A stretch of DNA of 64,000 nt from Haematobia irritans. Its lineage: Eukaryota; Arthropoda; Insecta; Diptera; Muscidae. This document shows positions 46,816 through 60,765 of this stretch, piece after piece. The stretch covers positions 268,888,070-268,952,069 of the forward strand of contig NC_134397.1 of NCBI RefSeq assembly GCF_050003625.1, read 5' to 3'. The translations under genes and the position numbers were made by a program. Positions within the stretch are counted from its first letter, which is position 1, and every line of letters starts with the position of its first letter. Below the pieces are notes generated by a model. That model worked only from the letters and a program-made list of their open reading frames with translations, was not told the origin of the DNA and did no database searches.

Positions 46816-46839
46816 TAGGTTCACTTTTTTCTGGGTGTA
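46816..46839. repeat. Family F MITE right end
   Basis: TTCACTTTTTTCTGGGTG followed by TA, the end seen at 53334 and 54774. The matching left end was not located. Confidence 0.5.
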
Positions 46840-46950
46840 AAGCCATTGTTATGAAATTTTGCAAAATTAGCAGTATACAAAGGGTTCTTGAGCGATTTAC
46901 TTTCACTCTCTGGTTGAAGTTGCGGCATTAGCCTTGCGATAATCTTAGAT

Positions 46951-47121
46951 AAGATAATGAGGATACTGAATTACTGGACCACCCTTGTAACTAGAATGAA
47001 TCCAAAGCTCATGATATTGGTAAATGTAATCTTCATTCAATTTCACACTCCAATATCGACTCGTTACAAACGAGATAACTATGTCAATATATCCCCACTC
47101 ATTGGGAAAGGATACAAAAAA
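46951..47121 (-). other. Candidate terminal exon, unrecognised
   Basis: The - strand frame reads about 52 residues (includes SRYWSVKLNEDYIYQYHELW and GGPVIQYPHYLI) to a stop at about 46951. It is rich in Tyr and Trp and looks coding by composition. A pyrimidine-rich TTTTTTGTATCCTTTCCC upstream could precede an acceptor. No family recognised and no upstream exon found. Confidence 0.27.
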
Positions 47122-47730
47122 GGATAATTTTTACATGAAAAATTTTACCACAAATTATGCTAGTTTTATTGTGTCAATTCGTTGACATTTTTTTTTATTT
47201 TTACTGACCAATATAAGCTGACACTGCATTTGAGCCCCCCAGAGACATTATGCTAGTCAACCATATATCCATTTTTATATGTAAAAAAAGTATAAATATG
47301 AAATTGTTGCACGTGCCAGTCGTGTCATATGGAGGATTAATAAACCTGGCGGTTTAATTACAAAACACGAATTTGACATTGTTGACAGTCGATTATATTA
47401 ACCCCATGACGATTAGTACTACTAATGGTAATTTTATTGTAAATGCCGAATGTTATCATTGTTTTGGAATTCGTGCAAATGGAAAATTGTAATGAGTGCT
47501 TACTCCAATTTTGTTGTATGTCATACCATTATGGGTTTGTGGTAGTGGATCTAGAGCGAGATACAATGTGATTGAAAACATAATTCGGAAGACTAATAAA
47601 AAGTGCACTAGATCGTTTGAATTCAAAGTCATATTTTTGATATCATCGATTGTCGATTTAACTTAATGTAAGAAAGAATCAAATACTGATCAGTTAAATT
47701 GCAGATTGCAAAACGTTGGTTCCGAGTTTT

Positions 47731-49270
47731 TATACCCACCAACCACCATAGAATGGTGACGGGGGTATAATAAGTTTGTCATTCCGTTTGTAACACATCG
47801 ACATATCGATTTCCGACTATATAAAGTATATATATTTTTGATCAGGGAGAAATTCTAAGACGATATAGCCATGTCCGTCTATCTGTCTGGCTGTCTGTCT
47901 GTCTGTCTGTTGTAATCACGCTACAGTCTTCAATAATGAAGCAATCGTGCAGAAATTTTGCAGAATCTCGTCTTTTGTCTGCAGGCAAGTCAAGTTCGAA
48001 GATGGGCTATATAGGTCCAGGTTTTGATATAGTCCCCATATAAACCAACTTCCGGATTTGGGGTCTTGGGCTTATAGAAATCGTAGTTTTTATCCAATTT
48101 GGCTGAAATTTGAAATCTAGAGGTACTTTATGACCATAAAGAGGTGTGCCAAAAACGGTGAGTATTGGGCCATGTTTTGGTATAGCCCCCATATAGACCG
48201 ATCTCCCGATTTTACTTCTTGGGCTTATAGAAACCGTAGTTTTTATCCAATGTGCCTGAAATTCGAAATCTAAAGGTATTTTCGGACCATAAAGAGGTGT
48301 GCCAAAAATTGTGAGTATCGGCCCATGTTTTGGTATAGCCCCCATATAGACCGATCTCCCGATTTTACTTCTTGGGCTTCGAGAATCCGTAGGTTTTATT
48401 CAATTTACCAGAAATTGGAAATCTAGAGGTATTTTAGAACCGTAAAGAGGTGTGTGGTGACACCGTTCCATGTTTTGGTATGATCCCCATATAAACCAAC
48501 CTCCCGATTTGGGGTCTTGGGCTTATAGAAACCGTAGTTTTTATCCAATTTGTCTGAAATTGGAAATCTAGAAGTATTTTAGGGTCGTAAAGAGGTGTAC
48601 CGAAAATGGTGAGTATCGGCCCATGGTTTGGTATAGACCGATTTCACGATTTTACTTCTTGGGCTTCTAGAATCCGAAGTTTTTATCCAATTAGCCTGAA
48701 ATTGGAAATCAAGAGGTATTTTCTGGCCATAAAGAGCCGAAAACGGTGAGTATCGGTCCATATTTTAGTATAGCCCCCATAACAACGATTTCCCGATTTA
48801 ATTCTTTGGGTTTCTAGAAACCGTAGTTTTTATCCGATTTGCCTGAAATTGTAAATATTCTGGTATTTTAGGCTCACATAAACGTGTATCGGATTAAGTT
48901 GTTATCGGTCCATTTGGTAATGACATTTGCTTGAAACTCAACGTAAAATTTCCAGATTTTACTTCTCGGGTGAAAATCTACAGATTTAAGATTTCAAGTC
49001 AAGGCGTTATTTTATAATTTTCTTGCACACAAGATGTTAATGATTCCTCTAAAACTCTAACAAAAATGGTTCTTATAAATCCAGAATCTTACATAGTCTT
49101 CATAGGTAAAATCTTTAAATTTATATTCGGGAAGTGTACTGGTTGAACTGCTCTGATTGATCTGTCCTCAAACCCCACTGCAATTTCAAAGGAAAACCTA
49201 ACATTTGATTCATGGTGGTGGGTATTTAAGATTCGGCCCGGCCGAACTTACTGCTGTATAGACTTGTTTT
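47731..49270 (-). mobile_element. 153-bp-monomer element, type C, complete
   Basis: The terminal hairpin (TATACCCACCAACCACC..GGTGACGGGGGTATA) is at the left, then TGTCTGTCTGTCTGTCTG, then monomers with CCCCATATA anchors at 48034, 48187 and 48340, exactly 153 bp apart, and shorter ones beyond. The 5' module (AAGATTCGGCCCGGCCGAAC) is at 49228-49250. It has the same plan as types A and B with different monomer sequence. Confidence 0.82.
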
Positions 49271-49924
49271 CTCTCGACGGATTTAAACCATTTTTTGAGG
49301 TTCTACACCCAGAAAAAAGTGCCTTCGAAACTAAAGGAAAAATTTTTCATCAACATAGTTTATCCATTTTATTTCCATTAAGGTAAATTTTTGTGAGAAA
49401 TAATAAAATTTACTCGTTTCAGTAAAAAAATCCTAAACTGTAAGCAGTTAGGAATAGTTCATTAACTAGAATAGGGCATGGAATTTTACTCATACTGTTT
49501 TCTTCGCTGGGTATAAGAATTACCTACTGAACAAGAAAATTTTATTCACCGATAACAAAGCATTCGTAAAAATAAACAAAAAACGAACTAAAACCAAGTT
49601 TCCTCAAAACTAGTAAAATTTCTTATAAAATGATAATTGTGACTTCCTTTATAATAGAAACTTTTTCATATATAAGAACAACACTTGGCTTAGAAAAATA
49701 TTTTAGTTCATTCGTACTAAGAAGTATGCAATCCTTTCAAAACTTAAGGAAACAAACTTGTTAGACTATAGGAAATTTTCCTATATTTCTATTGTCTACC
49801 TGTAATCGATACCTGTCATCGTAATCGATGTGTTTGCGCGTGGTTTGATTTTTTAGTTGGAATCGCGTTGTTGTGGTATACGGAGAGATTGTTAAAAAAT
49901 AATATGGTAAAATAATATAATAAA

Positions 49925-50085
<161 letters not shown>

Positions 50086-51035
50086 CAATTTATGTTTGTT
50101 TATTTGTTTGTTTGTTTGTTTGTTTGTTTGTATGTACCGAGTTGGCTCCGAAACGGCTGAACCGATTTACTTGAAACTTTCAGAGATCGTAGGGGGCGTT
50201 CATGTGGTGAAAATAGGGTACCTCATTTTTTGACACCTGGTCGCGGAGGGGACCTCCCCTTTGTCGGACTTTTTGAAAATTGGACCAAAGTTGACCGATT
50301 TGGTTGAAATTTTCGTTGAAGATTGGGGTTGGCATCTATACAAAGATCCGCTACTTTTTATTTCGATATTTGGTGGCGGAGGGGGGCCTCTCCTTTGTTC
50401 GACTTTTTTTTAAAGTACAATGAAAAAACTAAAATTCTCTAAATTATCTGAGATTTACAGAGAACATGTGGTGAGGTTATGGAATTAATATGGGGTACCC
50501 GATGATTTCATATGTGGATGGGGGGGGGGGACCTCCCCCTTGCCCTACTCTTTGAAGCTTAGAACAAAATTATGCGATTTGCTTGAAATTTTCATTGAAT
50601 GTTGGGGTTGGCATCTAGACAAAAATCCGCTATATTATTTTTCGATATTTGGTCGGGGAGGGGGACCACCCCTTTGCCCAAATTTTGTTTTTTTTTAAGT
50701 TCAAACAAAACTAAACTCCCCCGACTGAAATTTTACAGAAAAAATGGGTTACGAAATTTATATCAGGTTCCTGATTTTTTAATAAAAATAAAAGGGCATA
50801 GGGAGACATCCGCTTCTCTTAAGTACATACAGAGAAACAATTAAACTTTACCGAGTTACTTGAAATTTACAGAGGACTGGGGAGAGATCGTAACCTCCGT
50901 TAACCGTAATAGTTGATACCTGATTTTGTGATATTTGGACGGAAGAGAGGCCGCCCCTTTAGGCTTATAATTTGCTTGACATTTTCTGGGACGTTTACAA
51001 AAGATACGCTTTTCGACATTTGGTCGGGGAGGATG

Positions 51036-51375
51036 GTTAGGTTAGGTTAGGTTATGTGGCAGCCCGATGTATCAGGCTCACTTAGACTATTCAGTCCATT
51101 GTGATACCACAGTGGTGAACTTCTCTCTTATCACTGAGTGCTGCCCGATTCCATGTTAAGCTCAATGACAAGGGACCTCCTTTTTATAGCCGAGTCCGAA
51201 CGGCGTTCCACATTCCAGTGAAACCACTTAGAGAAGCTTTGAAACCCTCAGAAATGTCACCAGCATTACTGAGGTGGGATAATCCACCGCTGAAAAACTT
51301 TTTGGTGTTCGGTCGTAGCAGGAATCGAACCCACGACTTTGTGTATGCAAGGCGGGCATGCTAACCATTGCACCA
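51036..51375 (-). mobile_element. SINE-1, full length, inside the Helitron
   Basis: TTAGGTTAGG tail at the left, B box complement GGAATCGAACC, head ACCATTGCACCA at the right. GGAGG-type sequence on both sides is a possible short duplication. Confidence 0.9.
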
Positions 51376-53480
51376 GGAGGTCCTCCTCTAAAACTACAAA
51401 AAAAATTTAAGTTTTCTTGAAATTTACAAAAGCAGTGGGGGAAGGTTATGAACGAAGAGGCAACCTTCCTTGCCCCACACTTGAAGGAAAGTTTCAAGAA
51501 TTTTCAGGGAAGGTTAGGGGTGTCGATATTGTATCGGGGAAAGTGACGTCCCTTTAAAACAATATAGCAAAATTTAAACATCTCCGATCTACTTGAAATT
51601 TACAGGGACGTGGCAGGAGGTGATTAAATTTATACATAATTTTTAAATTAGTATATGATTTTTCGATATCTGGTTGGGGAAGGGGAAAATTGAAATAAAC
51701 TTTATCCATTTACTTCGATAGAATTTATAGGGACCATTGAGTAGTTGCGAAATTAATATAGGGTACGTGATAGTCCGATATCAGGTCAGAGTGGAGCGAA
51801 GGTGGGGAGAGGGTTCCCTTTTGTCCGTTTTTTTTTTCATAAATTGAAAGTAGAGGGTTGTCCGTAAATGGGAACTCGGTACATAATTTTATGATTTTTG
51901 TACAGGCTTCTGCCAGACTTCTTTTTAGTCTTCATTTTAGTAAAGAGAGGGTTCCCTTTTGTCCGTTTTTTTTTTCTTAAGTTGAAAGTAGAGGGTTGTC
52001 CGTAAATGGGAACTCGGTACATAATTTTATGATTTTTGCACAGGCTTCTGCCAGACTTCTTTTTAGTAAAGAACTTAAATTTACATGAAATTGGCAGCCA
52101 ACGTAGAGGGTGCATCATTTTCCAACATTTTAGCAAATGTTAATGTGGTAAATTTTTTTACTACTTTTGCTTTTTCCGATTTATTGGATGGGAAACAGTA
52201 ATTCTTTGTATGTTATTATAATATAGTGCTTAATTTTCAGATATGTTGAGGAGAAGGATACCTTTCCTTGACAAACCCCACTTAAAGTTCACAAGAAATA
52301 TAGAAGATTGTCCAACTACTTGAATACAGAACATTATTAAAAAAATTTGGAGGAAAGGGTACACCCTCTCCCGCCGTATTTGTACCTATAAACGAAAAAT
52401 CAAGTAGTCCGATTTGTTTAAAAGAATTGAAATCTTTTCGAATTTGTTTTCAGCACGAAGGATATAGTTGACTAAGTTAATGCAAAATGTTCCTCCAAAT
52501 ACGCTTCGGAAGGCGCAGCGAAGCGGGCCGGGTTACGCTAGTAGCAAATAAAATATGTACAATATTTGTTATTTTAAATTAGTGAGAAAATTTTTCTTTT
52601 TTGAAAATAAATCTATCAATGTCATGATGGTGTATAAAGGAAGAAAACACCAGCAGAATAACAACCCTTTCATTTGTCTTCATTTTGGAATCTTCAAATA
52701 TCAGGTAATATTCAGTGACGCTAACCTTTTGTAACAAAAATGTTTTATCATTTTTTATATTTTTAGGTATTGAAAATGTAAAAGGAGGACAAAATCGTTA
52801 GGAAGCAACTTATTAAAAGTGAAAAGTACAAGAAGAAGATGAAAAAGTGCGTTTTACAGTTGATAATATCACATGGAAATTGGAAATAGTGGAATAATAA
52901 ACTAATATTTCAAGGACAGTCGATGCTGTTGATTCTTAATAAATATATTCAATATATTAATAAAACATGTCTTTTATTGAAGATAAAATTGCTTATATAA
53001 ATAAATAAAATTTTATTTAAAAACGAAGGCAAGCAGTTCTAATTATGAAGTAAAAGTTTTACCACAAATATGTAAGATTTGTCCAAATGAATGAAAAAAT
53101 TTCAATAAAATCATTCCATATATGAATTCAAATCAGTTAAATTTATTCATTCTGTAGTACAGTGGTACATAAATATAGGAAAATGTTAACTAATATATGG
53201 AATGCATTATACCTAATTTCTACGAAAATCACATCGTTCAAACAAATAAAAATGTCTTTGGCACTATACGAAGTTCAACTTTCTTCACAATGAGTTCATT
53301 TTAACTTAAAGAAGTGGTCACTTTTTTCTGGGTGTAGGAATTATTTCCAAAATAAGAACCATTTCCTTAAATCAGAAAGGGTATTCTTTGAGATAATGAT
53401 TTGAGAAAAATTTCCCTACGATGTTCTTTGTTCTTGTTTCCCTCCTGTCGTTTTATCACAAACCAATTCTTAAAATCCTT

Positions 53481-54774
53481 CACCCAGAAAAAAGTGTCTT
53501 CGAAACTAAAGGAAAAAATGTTCATCAATTTAGTTTAGCCATTTTATTTCCATTCAGTTAAATTTTTGTGTGAAATAATAAAATTTACTTGTTTCAGTAA
53601 AAAAATCCTAAACTGAAATCAGTTAGGAATAGTTCATTAACTAGAATAAAGCATGGTATTTTACTAATACTGTTTTCTTCGCTGGGTATAAGAATTTACT
53701 ACTGGAAAAGAAAATTTTATTCACTGAGAACAAAGCATTCGTAAAAATAAACAAAAAACGAACTAAAACCAAGTTTCCTCAAATTTAGTAAGATTTCTTA
53801 TAAAATGATAATTCTGACTTCCTTTATTATAGAAAGCTTATCATACATACGAATAACACTTGGCATAGAAAAATATTTTAGTTCACACTTGTTAGAATAT
53901 AGGAAAATTTCCTACATTTCTTTTATCTACCTGTAATCGACACCTGTCATCGATGTAATCGATGTGTTTGCGCGTGGGTTGCTTTTTTAGTTGGAATCGC
54001 GTTGTTATGGTATACGGAGAGATTGTTAAAAAATAATATAGTAAAATAATATTATAAAACAAATAAAATATATAAAATATTTGTTATTTTAAATTAGTGA
54101 GAAAAATATTCGTTTTTTTTTATAAAAAAGAAACCACCAGCAGAATAACAACCCCTTCATTCGACTTCATTTTGGAATCTTCAATTATCAGGTAATATTC
54201 AGTGACGCTAACCTTTTGTGAAAAAAAGGGTTTTGGATTTTTTGTTTATATTTGTAGGTATTGAAATTGTAAAAGGTGGACAAAATTGCTAGGCAGCTAA
54301 CTATTCAAAGTGAAAAGTACTAGAAGAAGAAAAAAATGTGTTTTAATATTTCAAGGCCAGTCGATGCTGTTGATTCTATATAAATGTATTTAATATATTA
54401 ATAAAATATGTCTTTTATTGAAGAAAAAATTGCTTATATAAATACATAAAATTGTATTTAAAAGCGAAGGTAAGCAGATTTAAATTTGAAGTAAAAGGTT
54501 TACCACAAATATGTAAGATTGTCCAAATGAATGAAAAAAGTTCAATAAAATCATTCCATATATGAATTCAATTCAGTTCAATTTTTTCATTCTGTAGTAT
54601 AGTGGTACATAAATATAGAAAAATGTTAACTAATATATGGAATGCATTCTACCTAATTTCTACGAAAATCACATCATTCAAACAAATAAAAATGTCTTTG
54701 GCGCTATACGAAGTTCAACTTTCTTCACAATGAGTTCATTTTAACTTAAGGAAGGGATCACTTTTTTCTGGGTG
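53481..54774 (+). mobile_element. MITE family F copy 2
   Basis: CACCCAGAAAAAAGTGTC to CACTTTTTTCTGGGTG. Collinear with copy 1 but without the Helitron. The TA is present on the right only: the left neighbour is the duplicated flank. Confidence 0.82.
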
Positions 54775-54849
54775 TAGGAGTTATTTCCAAAATAAGAACC
54801 ATTTCCTTAAATCAGAAAGGGTATTCTTTGAGATAATGATTTGAGAAAA

Positions 54850-55433
54850 ATCGTAAAACTAGGAAAAAAACACGACTAATGTACGCGTTAGAATTGTTGT
54901 TGTATCCTGGAAACCAGTTTCTGTTAATCGTCATATGTTGTAGTTGACTGTAGAAACAATAAGCATTGTTCGACTGTTCACCACTTAGGTGAATTCTAAC
55001 AAATTAGCTTTCTAAAAATAAATTTCGTGTTGTTGCATTACTATGTAACAAAACGAAATAAAAATAAGATTAAGGGACTTGTAAGTTATATGAAAAGATG
55101 ATGTACAGTGGGAGAAAAGATGATTCAATTTGTAAGAGGAAATTTCCCAAATGTTTTCTCCATAAGGAGTTAGCATAAAGGGCCCAAAATTGAGTTATCT
55201 CTCCCAGCCAGATCTATACTAAAGGCTGTGGAAAGGTTCATTCGCCCGAACCGAAACATGTACAGTCCAGGCGTGTATAGATTGGTATCTGGCGTTTTCT
55301 TTTCAATGGCTCTATTAACCATGTTCCTTAATCTATATCTGTCCATAAAGCTCGAAAAATAATTGTATAATTAGATATAATGCATTTGGACGTCAATTGC
55401 CTGTTTCGTTATCAGGCTAACATGAAATATAAT
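54850..55433. other. Segment present in only one copy of a duplicated flank
   Basis: In the first copy GAGAAAAA runs straight into TTTCCCTACGATG (53405-53422). Here 584 bp separate them, with GAAAAA at both edges. No gene or inverted ends seen. Confidence 0.5.
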
Positions 55434-55630
55434 GAAAAATTTCCCTACGATGTTCTTTGTTCTTTTTTCCCTCCTGTCGTTTTATCTCAAACCAATTCTT
55501 AAAATCCTTCTAAGGATGTCTTCACACTGGGAAATTTCTACCAAAACGAATGTCAAGCATTTTCCCATGATCACTTTCGAATTAAATAGTTTTCGGCATA
55601 TAGTTCTTGTATTATGATATATACACAATA

Positions 55631-56231
55631 CAGTCGACTCCGCTTTACTGAAACGTTAAAAATGCAGCCATTTAATTTCAGTTATCCGAAGTTTTTGCTA
55701 AAGCGGACTACGGATAACTGAAAAAATCTTCCAGTAATGCGAACTTCGGATAACTGAAAAAGTTTCAGTAAAGCGGACTCCGTATAACTGGAAAAAAATC
55801 CACTCAATTTCAGTTAACCGAACTTATGACCAATGCTATGTACATAAAATAATAAAAACAAGGTGTTTGATTCCGTGTGTGTGCCATCTACAATTTTACC
55901 TTTCAGTTGATTTTATTTACAGAGTGATTTAAACTGTTTTGAAAGTGCCATCTTCACTTGAAATAAAGCGTTCTCAATACGGAGAAGAAAATGTACTCTC
56001 TCTCAATAGCGAGAATGTGGCATTTTCAGTAAAGCGAAGTCATACTAATGTGACGAAACTCATTTGAACACAAAAAACTTTTCAGTAATCCGATTTTTTC
56101 AGTTAAGCGGAGTTTCACTAAAGCGGAGTAATTTAAATGAAATGGACAGAAAAAACAACTGGGGAATGCGATCGATTTCAGTTATCCGAGGTTTTTCAGT
56201 AAAGCGCATTGCGCTAAAGCGGAGTCGACTG
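55631..56231. mobile_element. pogo/Tigger-like MITE
   Basis: TA|CAGTCGACTCCGCTTTA at the left, TAAAGCGGAGTCGACTG|TA at the right, 601 bp. Inside are many short GGATAACTGAAA and CAGTTATCCGAA subterminal repeats, as in pogo/Tigger elements. Positions 56232-57385 show no supported gene. Confidence 0.85.
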
Positions 56232-57385
56232 TATGAGCTAATCGTCTTTATTGGTTCGAATATGGCGACGATTTTCTTTGCCACAGAACATAGTGGCCCA
56301 AAACAAATAGGTGACACTTTCAATTATAACAAAAATCAATTATATATTTATGCTCAATAACAAAAATCACTTTAATGAGAAATTTCCATATCGTTTGAGC
56401 TGAAAATTGCATCAGCTTCGATGACAAAGCTAAAATAAATAGTCGCTCACGAAAAAAAAAAACAAATAATTTATTTTTGATGAATATCAAATATTTATGT
56501 GTACTCACATTCTCCCCCAATTCACACAGATGAATTTGTTCCAATGCTATGGGCAATGTTTAATTACGACCGACTGCCAGTCACATCAAATGAAGAGAAA
56601 AAACTGAATTCAATTTTCACTTTAGTGTTGCGATTTTGCATTGCATACAAATTAAATGTACACACATACACACACACGCAAACTAACACATCCAAACTGA
56701 AATACTCCACACGCAAATATAAATCAACAATTGCACACACATATGCAATAATGTGACTTGTACACAATATTAAACATATGTTTAACGATGCGTGAAATAT
56801 ACTTTTTTGCTGGTATTGAGATGCACTTTTGACATTCAATACAAAAAATATATAAGGATGGAAAAATGCCAACCCTATTGAATTATACTAACACCAATGT
56901 TGATTGAAATCTAAAAGCTTACAAAAAAGATGGTGTTAATTTTTTCAGAAATCAATTCGTCCATAATGGGAATATGAAAAGAGTATGGGTATTTCCATAC
57001 TATTTGCTCTGCAGTTGGGGGATGGATTTCTATGAGAGGTGTGAGATAATTGTACTCCAAAATACTCTTTTTTGAATTACCTACCAATTTCAATAGCAAA
57101 TACTTTATATGAGAAAAAATAGGCAAAAATACGATGAACTTTGTATCAATCTATTAAAGTCGAACGTCTATGAAATAAGAACACAATTCTTAAAATGAAA
57201 ATTAAATGAGATAGTGAATATTAATTTTAAATGAAATGAAAAAAAAAAACAAATATATCCTTAAATCTAATTTGAATCATAGGATAATTGTTTTTTTTTT
57301 GTTTTTGTTTTTTTTTTAACTTGTCTACATTGAATTATTTAGATATAATTTGGATGTTAAAATGACATTTATTGGTCCGTGAATA

Positions 57386-58685
57386 AAGGGTGATACGGTC
57401 AAAATTTGGCCAAGGGAAAACGCGTGTAAATCGGTGAAATCGTTTATTTAAAAAATCAAATTAAATTTCTTTTTCAAGTTCAATTAGTATAAAATTCAGG
57501 AAAAATATTCAGTTAGGCTTTCGCTTTTCCAAATCCGAATTGCCGGGCCTCACGCTTGACAACTGCCATCAGATTTTGTACAGCCACCTTGTCCACCTTC
57601 TTCGCCGCAGAAAGCCAGTTTGCCTTGAACTGCTGCTCGTCCTTAGCAGTTTTTTTTTTTGTATTCTTTAGGTTCCGCTTGACAATAACCCAGTATTTCT
57701 CAATTGGGCGGAGCTCTGGCGTGTTGGGAGGGTTCTTGTCCTTGGGAACCACCTGCACGTTGTTGGTGGCGTACTACTCCATGGCCTTTTTACCGTAATG
57801 GCAAGATGCCAAATCCGGCCAAAACAGTACGGAACAACCGTGTTTCTTCAGGAAAGGCAGCAGACGTTTATTCAAACACTCTTTCACGTAAATTTCTTGG
57901 TTGACAGTCCCGGAAGCTATGAAAATGCTGATTTTCAAGCCACAGATACATATGGCTTGCCAAACCAGATATTTCTTTGCGAACTTTGACAGTTTTATGT
58001 GCTTGAAAATATCTGCTACCTTTCCCCTTCCTTTTGCCGTATAAAACTCCTCTCCCGGAAGCTGCTTGTAGTCGGCTTTGACGTAGGTTTCGTCGTCCAT
58101 TACCACACAGTCAAACTTCGTCAGCATCGTCGTGTACAGCCTCCGGGATCGCGCTTTGGCCGTCGTATTTTGTTTATCATCGCGATTTGGAGTCACTACC
58201 TTCTCGTAAGTCGATAGTCCGGCTCGTTTTTGGCTTGATGCACGGTTGTAGACGATACACCCAGCTTATTTGCGGCATCTCGGAGAGAGAGGTTAGGGTT
58301 TCGCTTGAAACTACCGGCAACTCTCTTTGTCATCTCAGCGGCTTCCGGTTTTCGATTTCCCCCCGATCCAGACTTCCTAGCTGTCGACAAACGTTCCCCA
58401 AACACTTTAATTACATTTGTAACGGTTGATTTGGCAACTTTTAGCGATTTTGCCAGCTTTGCGTGCGAGTAACTCGGATGTTCGCGATGCGCGAGCAAAA
58501 TTTTGATACGCTGCTCTTCTTCATTGGACGGCATTTAGACAACTGAAGAGTAAATTCCAAAATCAAAATAGGAGCAACATTCTACACACACACCTTCAAA
58601 ATGAGGGGTGTTCAGGTTTTTTAAATGAAAAATTGAAAGAAATACGTCAAGTTTATATTGACCAAATTTTGACGGTATCACCCTT
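57386..58685 (-). mobile_element. DD37E mariner-type element, complete
   Basis: Inverted ends AAGGGTGATACGGTCAAAAT and (other strand) AAGGGTGATACCGTCAAAAT, flanked by TA at 57384-57385 and 58686-58687; 1,300 bp. Confidence 0.92.
57513..58534 (-). pseudogene. DD37E transposase with one frameshift and one stop
   Basis: The N-terminal part (58534 to about 58200, MPSNEEEQRIKILLAHREHP) carries the helix-turn-helix domains (HAKLAKSLKVAKSTVTNVIK, LSLRDAANKLGVSSTTVHQ). The frame then slips near 58195-58210. The catalytic part continues in the next frame: VVMDDETYVK (first D), VLFWPDLASCHYGKK (second D), a TAG at about 57776 where the family has Trp, then TPELRPIEKYW (the E). There are 37 residues between second D and E, the DD37E signature known from mosquito ITmD37E elements. 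The C terminus ends FGFGKAKA. Only two lesions, so the copy is fairly young. Confidence 0.88.
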
Positions 58686-59327
58686 TAGTTATATATAGCC
58701 GATCCCCAAAAATAATCTACCAAAATTTTATTTCTATAGAAAATTTTGTCAAGATTTTATTTCTATAGAACATTTCGTCAAAATTTTATTTCTATAGAAA
58801 ATTGTATTTCTATAGAAAATTTTGTCAAAATCTTATTGCTATAGAAAATTTTTTCAAAATTTTATTTCTATAGAAAATTTTTTATTCGGCTTTTTTTTTT
58901 GTTTAATTATAACCCGTGTGGACTAACTTACAATTGAAAAGACGGTGTTAAGAAGTTTTAAGATACCATGCTGAAATTTAAAGTCTAGAGGTATTTAAGG
59001 ACCATAAAGAAGTGTGCCGAAAATGGTGAGTATCGGTCCATATAAACCGACCTCCCGAGTCATGTTCTTATAGGAACCGTAGTTTTTATACAATTTTTCT
59101 GAAATTGAAAATCTAGGGGTATTTTAGGGTGAAAAATGGTGAGTGTCGGTCCATGTTTTGATATAGCCCCCATATAAACCGACCTCCCGATTTGGGGTCT
59201 TGGGCTTATAGAAACCTTAGTTTTTATACAATTTGTGGGAAATTGAAAATATAGTTGTATTTTAGGGCCATAAAGATGTGTGCCGAAAATGGTGAGTATC
59301 GGTCCATGTTTTGATATAGTTCCCATA

Positions 59328-59613
59328 CACAGAAAAAAAATTCACGAAAAATGTTCCAATTAAAATTTTAATTGAGATCTAAAAAATATTCAATTAAAAA
59401 TTTAATTGCATCAACAAATTTTTTAATTGAAACAAAAATCAATTACAAAAATTAATAGTATCAATTAATTTTTAAATGGGATCAATTAATTTTTTAATTG
59501 ACCTTCAATTAATTTTTTAATTGATACTATCATTTTTGTGATTGAAGACATTTCAATTAAAAAATTAATTAGATCAATTAATTTCGTGAATGAATCAGAT
59601 TTTTTTTTGTGTG
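59328..59613. mobile_element. MITE family G, complete
   Basis: TA|CACAGAAAAAAAATTCACG at the left, TTTTTTTTTGTGTG|TA at the right. Removing it restores the type C monomer (TTCCCA|TATAGACCG). The inside is dense with AATTAATTTTT/AAAAATTAATT palindromes. Confidence 0.9.
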
Positions 59614-60515
59614 TATAGACCGATCTCCCGATTTTAGTTTAGACCGATCTCCCGATTTTAGTTCTTGGGTTTCTAGAAACCGTAGTTTTTATCCAATTTG
59701 CCTGAAATTGGAAATCTAGAAGTAGTTTAGGACCACAAATAGGTGTGCCGAATATAAAAAATTTTAGTATATAGTCTCTAACAACCATGCAAAAATTGGT
59801 CCACATCGGTCCATAATTATATATAGCCCCCATATAAACCGATCCCCAGATTTCACCTCGGTTGAAATTTGGTACGTGGTGTTAATATATGGCCTCAAAC
59901 ACCCATGCAAAAATTGGTCGAAATCTGTCCATTATTATATAAAGCCCCCATATAAACCGATCCCCAGATTTGACCTCCGGAGACCCTTGGAAGAAAAAAA
60001 TTCATCCGATTCGGTTGAAATTTGGTACGTGATGTTAGTATATGGTATCAAACTATCATTCAGGAATTGGTTCATATCAGTCCATAATTATATAAAGCCC
60101 CCATATAAACCGATCCCGAGATTTGGTTTTGGAACCTCTTGGAGAAGCAAAATTCATCCGATCTGGTTGAAATTTGGTACGTGGTGTTAGTATATGATAT
60201 TTAACAACCATGGCAAAAGTGGTCCGTATCAGTCCATAATCATGTATAGCCCCCCATATAAACCGATCCCGAGATTTGGTTTTGGAGACACTTGGAGGAG
60301 CAAATTTCATCCGATTCAGTTGAAATTTGGTACATTGTGCTAGTATATGTTATGGCCGTTAACAACCATGCCTAACTAGGTCCATATCGGTCTATAGTTA
60401 TATATAGCCCTCAGATAAATAGATCCACAATCACACAAAACTTGGTCCATATCAAGTTAATAATTGTATGTAGCCCACATATAAGCGACCCCCATATTTC
60501 AATTCTGCCTCTCTA

Positions 60516-60765
60516 CACCCAGAGAAGGAATATGATCACCTCAACCATGTTTCAAGAGCAAAATGTTATTTTTGAATGGTGACCATGTAACATGTTTGTC
60601 GCAACCATGTTATTTTCTCGGAGATTATGTGTCTGATTTCGGCAAGCATATTATTTTTGGCGAGAAAAGAACATTTTTGCCACAAACATGTTACATGGTC
60701 ACCATCCAAAAATAACATTTTGCTCTTTAAACATGGTTGAGGTGATCATATTCCTTCTCTGCGTG
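60516..60765. mobile_element. 250-bp hairpin MITE (CACCCAGAGAAGG)
   Basis: TA|CACCCAGAGAAGGAATATG at the left, CATATTCCTTCTCTGCGTG|TA at the right. Nearly the whole length is one inverted repeat of about 110-bp arms (ATGATCACCTCAACCATG, GTGACCATGTAACATGTTTG and complements). Confidence 0.92.

Noticed and set aside
55432..55617. MKNFPTMFFVLFSLLSFY as a signal-peptide gene
   Set aside because: It lies in the duplicated MITE flank (other copy at 53405-53480), has no cysteine pattern, and no splice or downstream support.
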